Below are positions 7,722-14,429 of a DNA stretch of 17,187 bases, piece by piece. The stretch is from Caulobacterales bacterium RIFOXYB1_FULL_67_16. Its GTDB lineage: Bacteria; Pseudomonadota; Alphaproteobacteria; Caulobacterales; Caulobacteraceae. The position numbers were made by a program, and so were the translations under genes. Below the pieces are notes generated by a model. The model was not told where the DNA came from. It ran no database searches and was given only the letters and a program-made list of their open reading frames with translations. The DNA is taken from positions 5,513 through 22,699 of the forward strand of contig MGLN01000052.1 in assembly GCA_001796045.1 (NCBI GenBank). Reading direction: 5' to 3'. Position 1 is the stretch's first letter. The number at the start of each line of letters is the position of its first letter.

Positions 7722-8264
7722 TCAGGCCTTTTCGAACCGGGGGGCGCGGGCGTCCTTGGGGCGTTGGGCCGCCAGCAGGCTGAAGAGGGCCAACACGGTG
7801 GAGATCACGGCGTTCCATCCTGCCATGGACAGGCCCAGCCAGCTCCAGGCCACCGCGTCGCACATGGCCACCCGCGGGCCCGTGGACGTGCCCAGGGCCA
7901 GGGCGGTCAGGCTCTCCAGGTCCACCGCCCCCCCGCCGACGCAGGTCGCCGGCAGGCTCCACCACTTGTATTCGCCGCCCATGTGGAAGACGGCCGTGAT
8001 CGCGCCGGTGGCGAAGACGGCCGCCAGCAGGAAGGCGGCGATCCGGGGCGTGCCGCGCCGACTGCCGCTGACGATCGTCCAGAGCGTCGCCACGGCGGCT
8101 ATGGCCACCGCGCCCCAATAGACCTCGCGCTGTTTCAGACACAGGTTGCAGGGCGCCAGGCCCGCGAACCGCTCGAACCCGTGCGCCGCGCCCAGCATGG
8201 CCAGGGACGCCGCCAGGGCGAAGGCGGTCCACCAACGGGTCAACAGGCGATAGATGTCTTTCAT
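7722..8264 (-). CDS. dsbB: Disulfide bond formation protein B, DsbB family
   Basis: This 180-residue inner-membrane protein has four predicted helices (about 11-30, 46-67, 74-94 and 146-166). C39 and C42 lie in APCNLCLKQR at the start of the second helix, the quinone-reducing CxxC with the conserved arginine after it. C108 (PATCVGG) and C135 (AMCDAVAWSW) are the periplasmic pair that reoxidises the DsbA partner. The last part, LGLSMAGWNAVIS, is typical of the family. The protein moves electrons from exported thiols to ubiquinone. No dsbA lies in the window. It is 39 bases after yqaA and 4 bases before coq7 on the same strand. The tail past residue 168 is short and charged, so it should face the cytoplasm. 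Confidence 0.92.
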   Translation of the reverse strand: MKDIYRLLTRWWTAFALAASLAMLGAAHGFERFAGLAPCNLCLKQREVYWGAVAIAAVATLWTIVSGSRRGTPRIAAFLLAAVFATGAITAVFHMGGEYKWWSLPATCVGGGAVDLESLTALALGTSTGPRVAMCDAVAWSWLGLSMAGWNAVISTVLALFSLLAAQRPKDARAPRFEKA

Positions 8265-8303
8265 CGGAAGACGCTCTTACCCCGGACCGGCCCGGCCGTC
8301 GAC

Positions 8304-8879
8304 TTACAGAAGCTTCAGCACGACGATCAGGGCGATCAGGACGACCAGCCCAATCCCCGACCATAGCGCCAGCCGCTTCTCGACCTCGGCCAGCATGGCC
8401 GGTCCCCAGCGTTTCAGGATCCAGGCCTCGAGGAAGAACCGCCCGCCCCGCGTCACCACCGAAGCCCCCATGAAGATCGGGAAGCTGAAGGCCGCCAAGC
8501 CGGAGGCGATAGTCACCAGCTTGTAGGGAATCGGGGTCAGCCCCTTGATCAGTATGACCCACAGTCCCCACTGGGCGAACCATTCGCGGAAATGATCCAG
8601 CCCGTCCGCGTGGCCCAGGAACCGCAGGATCGCCAGACCGACGTCGGTCAGGAAATAGCCTATGGCGTAGCCCAGGATCCCGCCCAGGACCGAGGCCAGG
8701 GTGCAGACCCCCGCGTAGAAATAGGCCTTCTCCGGCTTGGCGAGGATCATCGGCGCCAGCATCACGTCCGGCGGAATGGGAAAGAAGGAGCTCTCGGCGA
8801 AGGAGACCACCGCCAGGGCAGGCGTGGCGTGGCGATGGCGCGCCAGATTGAAGACGCCGTCATAGAGCTTGCGAAGCAT
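8304..8879 (-). CDS. yqaA: YqaA-family membrane protein (VTT/DedA-like)
   Basis: This 191-residue inner-membrane protein belongs to the YqaA branch of the VTT (SNARE-associated, DedA-like) family. Typical features are FAESSFFPIPPDVMLAPM near residue 30, a glycine-rich helix GGILGYAIGYFL, the re-entrant-type KGLTPIPYKLVTIASGL, and a C-terminal helix ending in LKLL. DedA-type proteins are linked to lipid flipping and proton-dependent envelope stability; the YqaA role is unsettled. The start at 8879 has GGGGGA about 6-11 bases upstream. A TTG at 8912 would add 11 residues and is less likely. It is the first gene of the row with dsbB and coq7. Confidence 0.88.
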   Translation of the reverse strand: MLRKLYDGVFNLARHRHATPALAVVSFAESSFFPIPPDVMLAPMILAKPEKAYFYAGVCTLASVLGGILGYAIGYFLTDVGLAILRFLGHADGLDHFREWFAQWGLWVILIKGLTPIPYKLVTIASGLAAFSFPIFMGASVVTRGGRFFLEAWILKRWGPAMLAEVEKRLALWSGIGLVVLIALIVVLKLL

Positions 8880-8986
8880 GGATAGTCCCCCGGGAGACGC
8901 TAGCCGTAGCAAGACCGGTCCCCGCCGTCACCCGCTGCGACACTGCAACGCTCGCGACCGGGGCCCGCCTGATCTAAGGAGCGGGA

Positions 8987-9622
8987 ATGACCGCCTCCCC
9001 GCAGTCCCCTCAACAGGACGACGTCAGCCAGAACGTCACCCGCCTGCTGCGCCGCCTCTCCGACGACGGAGGCGAGGCGGGCCTGACCCTGGACGAGATC
9101 CGCGACCGGCTGGACGAGCGGGCCTACGGCCTTCTGATCCTGCTTCTGTCCATCCCTTGTCTGGTCCCCGGCCTGTACGGCGTGCCCCAGGTCGTCGGCG
9201 TCGTCATCCTCATTCTGGCCGGCCAGATGCTGGTCGGACGCGAGGAGCCCTGGCTGCCGCGCTGGTTTCTGAACCTGCGGGCCAAGGGATCGTGGCTGAA
9301 GGCCATGGCCGACTTCGCCGAATCGAAACTGGGCTGGATCGACCGGCTGTCCCGTCCCCGCCTGCGCCGTTTCGCCGACGGACCGGGCGAGAAGCTGGCG
9401 GCGGTCTTCATGATCCTGGCCACCCTGACCATCGTCCTGCCGATGACCAACACCATCCCCTCCGTCGCCCTGGCCCTGTTGTCGGTCGGCCTGATCCAGC
9501 GTGACGGCCTGTTCGTGATCGCGGGCGCGGCGGTGACGACGGCCTGGGTGACGATCCTGGCAGCGGTCGCGACCGGCCTGCTGCTAGGCGCGGAATGGGC
9601 GACGCGGCTGCTGCCCGGCTGA
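8987..9622 (+). CDS. exoD: ExoD-family exopolysaccharide synthesis membrane protein
   Basis: This 211-residue protein matches the ExoD family. A soluble N-terminus (VTRLLRRLSDD, LTLDEIRDRLDERAYGLLILLLSIPCLVPG) leads into hydrophobic segments at about 47-62 and 66-82, with two or more near the C-terminus (AAVFMILATLTIVLPM, TIPSVALALLSVGLIQRDGLF, VIAGAAVTTAWVTIL). ExoD was named in rhizobia for effects on exopolysaccharide and alkaline tolerance; its molecular action is unknown. AAGGAG at 8976-8981 fixes the start. It is divergent from yqaA (107-base gap) and its stop is 2 bases from that of the next gene on the other strand. Its neighbourhood with a capsule-type gene 5 kb away is not evidence of a shared pathway. 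Confidence 0.88.
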   Translation: MTASPQSPQQDDVSQNVTRLLRRLSDDGGEAGLTLDEIRDRLDERAYGLLILLLSIPCLVPGLYGVPQVVGVVILILAGQMLVGREEPWLPRWFLNLRAKGSWLKAMADFAESKLGWIDRLSRPRLRRFADGPGEKLAAVFMILATLTIVLPMTNTIPSVALALLSVGLIQRDGLFVIAGAAVTTAWVTILAAVATGLLLGAEWATRLLPG

Positions 9623-9624
9623 AA

Positions 9625-10131
9625 TTAGCCGCCCGACCGGCAGGCCGCCTGCCCCCGCTCGATCCGGATCAGATCCAGCACCCCGATGATCTGACGCGAG
9701 CGCCACTGGCTCATCAGATAGCTCACGGGCCCCAGGCCCATGATCGCCAGGATGCTGACCACGATGGACAGATGGGCGCGGGTGAAGCTCAGCAGACTGT
9801 CGCCGGCTACATCGGCCGTCAGGGCCAGGATCGACACCGGAACGGTCAGGTAGAAGATGATGACGAACCGCAGCATCTGGTCCTGGCGGCGCGCATTCAG
9901 GTCCGCCAGGGCGGCCAGCGCGTCGAATGTGGCGTGATCCACGCCATCCAGCAGGGCGAAGGCCCTGAGCGTCGAGGGATTGCGGCGGAACCCGCTGACG
10001 AAATCCACCCCCGCGTAGCCCCAGGCGCCGGGCGTATAGACGCTGGACGGCAGCAGGCTCCACACCGGAAACAGCGCCTTCAGCCGCCGCCAGAGAGACC
10101 ACAGCTCGCCGTTCAGTTCTAAGTCTTCCAT
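9625..10131 (-). CDS. Two-helix membrane protein of unknown function
   Basis: I do not recognise a family for this 168-residue protein. Residues 1-85 are mostly soluble, with aromatic stretches (ELWSLWRRLKALFPVWSLLP, PGAWGYAGVDFVSGFRR). Two transmembrane helices lie at about 88-108 (MLRFVIIFYLTVPVSILAL) and 120-141 (LSIVVSILAIMGLGPVSYLM), followed by a basic tail with IIGVLDLIRIERGQ. Base composition is like its neighbours, and the frame is clean and codon-biased, so it is probably real. Its stop lies 2 bases from the exoD stop, tail to tail. The ribosome site is weak (AGTAGGG at some distance). A membrane regulator or accessory role is possible but not shown. Confidence 0.75.
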   Translation of the reverse strand: MEDLELNGELWSLWRRLKALFPVWSLLPSSVYTPGAWGYAGVDFVSGFRRNPSTLRAFALLDGVDHATFDALAALADLNARRQDQMLRFVIIFYLTVPVSILALTADVAGDSLLSFTRAHLSIVVSILAIMGLGPVSYLMSQWRSRQIIGVLDLIRIERGQAACRSGG

Positions 10132-10186
10132 GAGTTGCGCCCTACTCCCCTTGTCCCTCGCGTCTCAGCGTCCCGACGAGATCATG

Positions 10187-10219
10187 ATTCTGCGCGACCA
10201 TCCCTGATCATCGCAGAAT
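10187..10219. promoter_or_regulatory. Inverted repeat in the divergent intergenic region
   Basis: ATTCTGCG at 10187-10194 and CGCAGAAT at 10212-10219 are perfect complements 17 bp apart, with GATCAT next to each arm (10180-10185, 10206-10211). The site lies in the 184-base region between two divergent genes and could be an operator serving either. A second 10-bp palindrome, AGACATGTCT, is at 10259-10268. Function is inferred only from symmetry and position. Confidence 0.3.
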
Positions 10220-10315
10220 GTCCAAAGTTTAACGGGCGTTTCCTTCAACCTTGTCGGAAGACATGTCTGACGTCGCATTCAGCGGCCTGGTTTTTTACGC
10301 CTGAAGCCGAGTGCA

Positions 10316-11434
10316 ATGATCCGTTTCGCCCCCTCTCTGATCCTCACCTCTATCCTCCTGACCTTGGGCGCGACCTCGCCTTCTCTGGCCCAGGAGGGAG
10401 GCGCGCCCGACTACAGGCCCAGCTTCGACCCGTCCGCTTTGAAAGGGCCGCCGGCGGGGCTTCCCAATGAGGTTCTGGTTCTGGGGACCCTGCATCTGTC
10501 GGAACTGGAGGACGGATTTCAGACGGATCTTCTGTCGCCCCTGCTGGACCGGTTGACCGCCTGGCGTCCGACCGCCGTGGCCACCGAGGACGTGTCGGGC
10601 CTTCAATGCGACAGCCTGCGCCGTTATCCCTCGCGCTACGCCGAAACCATCAAGTTGCGTTGCTGGGATCCCGCGCCGGCGAACCAGGCGACGGGCCTGG
10701 ACGTGCCCGCCGCCAACGCCGAGGCGGAACGTCTTCTGGCCGACTGGCCCGCCCAACCCACAGCCGCTCAGCGCCGCCGCCTCGCCGCCGTCTTCATGGC
10801 GGCCGGAGAGCGCAGCTCCGCCCTGGTGCAATGGTTGCGCCTGGCGCCGGAGGATCGGATCGCCGACGGCGCGCTCACCCCCGAACTCGTCGCCATGCTC
10901 GAACGGCTCCGGACGCGCCGGAACGAGACCTATGCGATCGCCGCCCCTGTGGCGGCGCGGATGGGGCTGGAGCGTCTGTGGAGCGTGGACGACCATTCCG
11001 CCGACACGGCCGGAACGGACGACGAGGCTGAAAACGAGGCCGCCCAGGCTGCGATCATGGCGGCCTGGAGCAATCCGGCCAGCGAGGCGCGCCGGCAAGA
11101 ACACGTCAGACTGATCGGACAGATCTCCCAACCCGGCGGGGTGCTGGACATTTACCGGGCCTACAATTCCGCCCAGGCGCAGCAGCTGGCCTATCGCTCC
11201 GACTTCGGCGCGACCCTGGTCGAGCCGTCGCCGCAAATGTTCGGGCGCCAGTATCTCGGCTACTGGGAAACCCGCAACCTGCGCATGGTCGCCAATATGC
11301 GTGACGTCCTGGGCCGCTATCCAGGCACGCGGATGCTCGCCATCGTCGGCGCCTCCCACAAGGGCTACTACGAGGCCTATCTGAACCAGATGCATGACGT
11401 CCGGCTGGCCGACGCCGAGGTCGTGCTGCGCTGA
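10316..11434 (+). CDS. Exported DUF5694-type protein with TraB/TIKI-like motifs
   Basis: This 372-residue protein has a signal peptide at 1-25 (ending LGATSPSLA before QEGG), so it is periplasmic or outer-membrane associated. VLVLGTLHL at 54-61, a glutamate at E91 (AVATED), ETRNLRMVANMRDVL near 316-330, and IVGASHKGYY with H348 form a scattered set. It resembles the GTxH, Glu, RN and GxxH motifs of the TraB/TIKI/ChaN-like fold, where they line a putative metal or hydrolase centre. I recognise the whole as DUF5694; no enzyme activity is established. The middle (about 100-300) is helical and Ala/Arg-rich. The ATG gives the signal peptide directly, but no strong ribosome site precedes it. It stands alone on the plus strand. 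Confidence 0.75.
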   Translation: MIRFAPSLILTSILLTLGATSPSLAQEGGAPDYRPSFDPSALKGPPAGLPNEVLVLGTLHLSELEDGFQTDLLSPLLDRLTAWRPTAVATEDVSGLQCDSLRRYPSRYAETIKLRCWDPAPANQATGLDVPAANAEAERLLADWPAQPTAAQRRRLAAVFMAAGERSSALVQWLRLAPEDRIADGALTPELVAMLERLRTRRNETYAIAAPVAARMGLERLWSVDDHSADTAGTDDEAENEAAQAAIMAAWSNPASEARRQEHVRLIGQISQPGGVLDIYRAYNSAQAQQLAYRSDFGATLVEPSPQMFGRQYLGYWETRNLRMVANMRDVLGRYPGTRMLAIVGASHKGYYEAYLNQMHDVRLADAEVVLR

Positions 11435-11475
11435 GGTCGGCGGCGCACCCGCCATCACGTCCCCGTGGCTTCGTC

Positions 11476-11503
11476 TTGGCTCCGCCGTCATCTGTGACTA
11501 GGT
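11476..11503 (+). promoter_or_regulatory. Candidate hppD promoter
   Basis: TTGGCT at 11476-11481 and GACTAGGT at 11496-11503 are 14 bp apart and loosely fit the Caulobacter housekeeping pattern. A small inverted repeat, CCGCC/GGCGG, at 11505-11520 lies just downstream, where a repressor could bind. The match is imperfect. Confidence 0.25.
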
Positions 11504-11566
11504 TCCGCCCCAATCGGCGGCCCCTTTCGGTTAAGTCCGCCCCAGAAGCTACGCGGGAGACGCGCC

Positions 11567-12664
11567 ATGAACGACATGACCCTATCCAAGGCTGAACAGA
11601 TCGACCGGGAGAACCCCCTGGGCGTCGACGGTTTCGAATTCGTCGAGTTCACCGGCCCCGAGCCCGAGGCGATGATCTCGCGCCTCGAACTGATGGGCTT
11701 CACCCAGACCCACGTGAACCCTCGCACCGATGTCGTCCGCCTGAAACAGGGCGACATCTCCTTCCTCGTCCATCGCTCGCCCAAGGGCCAGGCTGCCGAT
11801 TTCGCCAAGGATCACGGCCCCTCCGCCAACGGCATGGCCTTCCGCACCACCGACGCCAAGGCGGCTTATGAAGGCGCGCTCCAGCGCGGCGCCGTGGCCG
11901 CGACCGACGCGAACGGCGGGGCCCTGGGCGACTATCCCTATATTCTTCAGGGCATCGGCGGCTCGCTGCTCTACGTCGTCGATCAGTACGGCGACGCCGG
12001 TTCGCTGTACGACGCCTGGGACGAGATCGAAGGCTGGGAAGAGGCCGAACGCAAGAACAACGTCGGCCTGGAGGTCCTGGACCACCTGACCCACAATGTC
12101 CGTCGCGGCCAGATGCGCACCTGGTCGGGCTTCTACAACTCGGTCTTCAACTTCGAGGAACAGAAGTATTTCGACATCAAGGGCAAGGCGACCGGCCTCT
12201 TCTCCCAGGCCATGATCGCGCCCGACCGCGCCATCCGCATCCCGCTGAACGAGAGCCAGGACGAAAACTCGCAGATCGAGGAATTCATCCGCCGCTATAA
12301 CGGCGAAGGCATCCAGCACATCGCCCTGACCACCGAGAACATCTTCGAGACGGTCGAGGCCATGCGCGCCCGCGGCGTAGACTTCCAGGACACGATCGAG
12401 ACCTATTTCGAACTGATCGACAAGCGCCTGCCCAACCACGGCGAGGACGTGGAGCGGATGCGCAAGAACCGCATCCTGATCGACGGTTCCGACGAGGAAG
12501 GCCTGCTGCTGCAGATCTTCACCCAGGACACCTTCGGCCCGATCTTCTTCGAGATCATCCAGCGCAAGGGCAACGAGGGCTTCGGCAACGGCAATTTCCA
12601 GGCCCTGTTCGACTCGATCGAACTGGACCAGATCCGTCGCGGCGTCATTAAGGTCGACGCCTGA
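11567..12664 (+). CDS. hppD: 4-hydroxyphenylpyruvate dioxygenase
   Basis: This 365-residue cytoplasmic enzyme converts 4-hydroxyphenylpyruvate to homogentisate in tyrosine catabolism. It has the two-domain vicinal-oxygen-chelate fold. The iron ligands are H173 in VLDHLTHNV, H251 in GIQHIAL, and E329 in IFFEIIQRKG. The C-terminal signature RKGNEGFGNGNFQALFDSIE is complete. The length equals that of bacterial HPPD. GGGAGA at 11555-11560 lies 6 bases before the ATG. A 60-residue membrane protein begins on the base after its stop. The next known step, homogentisate dioxygenase, is not in the window, but a fumarylacetoacetate hydrolase gene begins 4 kb downstream on the same strand. Homogentisate can also feed pyomelanin, which cannot be judged from sequence. 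Confidence 0.97.
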   Translation: MNDMTLSKAEQIDRENPLGVDGFEFVEFTGPEPEAMISRLELMGFTQTHVNPRTDVVRLKQGDISFLVHRSPKGQAADFAKDHGPSANGMAFRTTDAKAAYEGALQRGAVAATDANGGALGDYPYILQGIGGSLLYVVDQYGDAGSLYDAWDEIEGWEEAERKNNVGLEVLDHLTHNVRRGQMRTWSGFYNSVFNFEEQKYFDIKGKATGLFSQAMIAPDRAIRIPLNESQDENSQIEEFIRRYNGEGIQHIALTTENIFETVEAMRARGVDFQDTIETYFELIDKRLPNHGEDVERMRKNRILIDGSDEEGLLLQIFTQDTFGPIFFEIIQRKGNEGFGNGNFQALFDSIELDQIRRGVIKVDA

Positions 12665-12847
12665 ATGCGGATGCGGCCGCCGACCTGGCTGCCCTACCTC
12701 GGCCCGCCGTTGGCGGGTCTGGGCGCCGGCTCCGTCGGGATGTGGCTGGGCGGCGGGTTCTGGGTCTCCCTGATCGCCGCCCTCGTCATCGGCTTCGCTC
12801 CCATCGTCGTCTATTACGTCTGGAAACGGCTGCACCATCGGGGGTGA
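12665..12847 (+). CDS. Small membrane protein coupled to hppD
   Basis: This 60-residue protein starts on the base directly after the hppD TGA, with no gap, so its translation probably depends on ribosomes finishing hppD. It has a basic N-terminus (MRMRPPTW), glycine-rich helix one (about 13-30, PPLAGLGAGSVGMWLGGG) and helix two (about 32-53, FWVSLIAALVIGFAPIVVYYVW), and ends in KRLHHRG. I do not recognise a family. The next ATG (12671) would shorten it by two residues. Codon use resembles that of hppD. Given its hydrophobicity it is membrane-embedded, but no role is evident. Confidence 0.65.
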   Translation: MRMRPPTWLPYLGPPLAGLGAGSVGMWLGGGFWVSLIAALVIGFAPIVVYYVWKRLHHRG

Positions 12848-12873
12848 GGGCTCTCTGCGCCGCTCCCCCCACT

Positions 12874-12984
12874 TTCGTCATCCTCGGGCTTGACCCGAGG
12901 ACCGGACGTTCCGCCGCATTGCGCCTGAGGCGACGCACAGCCCGCCCGACGCCTGATCCTCGGGTCTAGCCCGAGGATGACGAA
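12874..12984. repeat. Element with 28-bp inverted arms, each arm itself a hairpin
   Basis: The left arm (12874-12901) and right arm (12957-12984) are complementary at 27 of 28 bases and are separated by 55 bp. Within each arm, CCTCGGG pairs with CCCGAGG around a 5-base loop (CTTGA on the left, TCTAG on the right). The outer part reads TTCGTCAT. The design fits a dispersed REP-pair or MITE-like intergenic repeat. It has no coding content and may also end transcription of hppD and its small partner. I recall similar CGTCATCCTCGGGCTTGACC repeats in alphaproteobacterial genomes but cannot count copies here. Confidence 0.75.
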
Positions 12985-12987
12985 GAA

Positions 12988-13052
12988 GAGGCGGAACCCC
13001 GCACAATTTCGTCCGCCTCGACCCTGAAAATCTACATCTTTTCAGATTTTCA
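12988..13052. promoter_or_regulatory. Two hairpin-forming inverted repeats before the asparaginase gene
   Basis: GAGGCGGA (12988-12995) pairs with TCCGCCTC (13012-13019). TGAAAATCT (13025-13033) pairs with AGATTTTCA (13044-13052) across 10 bases. The second is strikingly A/T-rich for this genome and could be an operator. Whether these regulate the asparaginase row is inferred from position only. Confidence 0.3.
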
Positions 13053-13116
13053 CTGCAATCGACCTGACACGCTCCCGCGGCCGGTTAGAATGCCGGCTTC
13101 AAAGTGGGAACCGGCC

Positions 13117-14322
13117 ATGCTGCGAACGACACGGATTGAACCACAGGCGCGCCGTCGCCCGGCGCCCGGGCGCGGCGCAGTCCAAGAATGGACGAAAATA
13201 GACTCAAAAAATTCAGAGTGGATTCGTCTATTCGCGCAGCCCCGCGCCCTCCTGACCGCCGTTACGGCCCTGGCCGCCCTGGCCGCCGCCCCCGCGACCG
13301 CCCAAACCGCCAGCGACGCCCCCCGCTGGTCCCTGGCCATCCACGGCGGCGCGGGCGTGATCGAGCGATCCAGCCTGACGCCGGAGCAGGACGCCGCCTA
13401 TCGCGCCGCGCTTGAACGGGCGCTGGCGGCCGGATCGGCCGTTCTGACGCAGGGCGGCTCGGCCCTGGACGCGGTCCAGGCCGCCGTCCAGGTCATGGAG
13501 GACGATCCCCTGTTCAACGCCGGGCGGGGCGCCGTCTTCACCGCCGCCGGCCGCAATGAGCTGGACGCCGCCGTCATGAATGGGTCGGACCTGACCGCCG
13601 GCGCCGTCGCCGGCCTGACCACCACCCGCCACCCGGTCGCCGCCGCCCGCGCGGTGATGGAGCAATCGCCGCACGTCATGCTGATCGGCCCCGGCGCCGA
13701 CGCCTTCGCCGCCCAGGTCGGGCTGGAGCAGGTCGACCCGGCCTTCTTCTTCACCGAGCGCCGCTGGCAGGGTCTGGTCAAAGCGCTGACCGAGGCCGGC
13801 CTGCCCGTCCCGGAACGCCCCGCCGGCGCCCCCGCGCCCGGCGACCAATCGGCCGCCCCCCACGCCAGCGTCGCCCCGCCCCTCAACGAGAAGAAGTTCG
13901 GCACGGTCGGCGCCGTGGCCCTGGACAGCCAGGGCCGTCTCGCCGCCGCCACCTCGACCGGCGGCATGACCGCCAAACGCTGGGGCCGGGTCGGCGACGT
14001 GCCGATCATCGGCGCCGGCACCTACGCCTCCAACGCCGACGGCTGCGCCGTCTCCGCCACCGGCTCGGGCGAATATTTCATCCGCTCCACCGTCGCCCGC
14101 GACATCTGCCGCCGCACCGCCGACGGCGCGAGCGTCCAGGCCGCAGCGGACGCCGAAATCGCCGACGTCGGCTCGATCGGCGGCGACGGCGGCGTCATCG
14201 TCATGGGCCTGACCGGCACTCCGGCCTTCGCCATGAACACCTCGGGCATGTATCGGGGGGCGGTCGCCTCGAATACGCCGCCCCGCGTCGCCATATACGC
14301 CGACGAGGACATCGCGCCCTGA
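13117..14322 (+). CDS. Exported isoaspartyl peptidase / L-asparaginase (Ntn-hydrolase, IaaA type)
   Basis: This is a threonine-nucleophile asparaginase that self-cleaves into two subunits. The nucleophile is T263 (this start) in KKFGTVGAVALDSQGRLAAATSTGGMT; cleavage falls between G262 and T263. SLAIHGGAGVIE opens the alpha subunit, FNAGRGAVFT and NELDAAVM follow, and GRVGDVPIIGAGTYA and SATGSGEYFIR are in the beta subunit. A Pro/Ala-rich linker precedes the nucleophile. Substrates are isoaspartyl dipeptides or asparagine. ALLTAVTALAALAAAPATAQ looks like a signal peptide core, suggesting export. The start is unclear: ATGs at 13090 and 13117 give a long n-region crossing an A/T-rich patch (13186-13232), and no better in-frame start lies closer. 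The DegT-like gene follows immediately. Confidence 0.9.
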   Translation: MLRTTRIEPQARRRPAPGRGAVQEWTKIDSKNSEWIRLFAQPRALLTAVTALAALAAAPATAQTASDAPRWSLAIHGGAGVIERSSLTPEQDAAYRAALERALAAGSAVLTQGGSALDAVQAAVQVMEDDPLFNAGRGAVFTAAGRNELDAAVMNGSDLTAGAVAGLTTTRHPVAAARAVMEQSPHVMLIGPGADAFAAQVGLEQVDPAFFFTERRWQGLVKALTEAGLPVPERPAGAPAPGDQSAAPHASVAPPLNEKKFGTVGAVALDSQGRLAAATSTGGMTAKRWGRVGDVPIIGAGTYASNADGCAVSATGSGEYFIRSTVARDICRRTADGASVQAAADAEIADVGSIGGDGGVIVMGLTGTPAFAMNTSGMYRGAVASNTPPRVAIYADEDIAP

Positions 14323-14429
14323 GGCCCCGGCTCAGACTCGACATCGGCTGGCGCGATCTCGCCAGCGCCCTGGCTCCGACTCGGGGCGACCCGCTGGAGA
14401 ATATCCGTCGGAGCGCCCCGGGAGACGCT

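Noticed and set aside
7714..8583. Minus-strand frame of 289 codons overlapping yqaA and dsbB
   Set aside because: It is out of frame with both genes and has arginine-rich nonsense composition.
10295..11491. Minus-strand open frame of about 398 codons
   Set aside because: It is the complement of the signal-peptide-bearing DUF5694 gene and has no recognisable motif.
11582..12838. Minus-strand open frame of about 418 codons over hppD
   Set aside because: It mirrors hppD, whose iron ligands and signature are unmistakable on the other strand.
13188..13415. Plus-strand frame beginning MDENRLKKF inside the asparaginase N-terminus
   Set aside because: After about 15 residues it becomes an arginine/proline shadow of the asparaginase frame.
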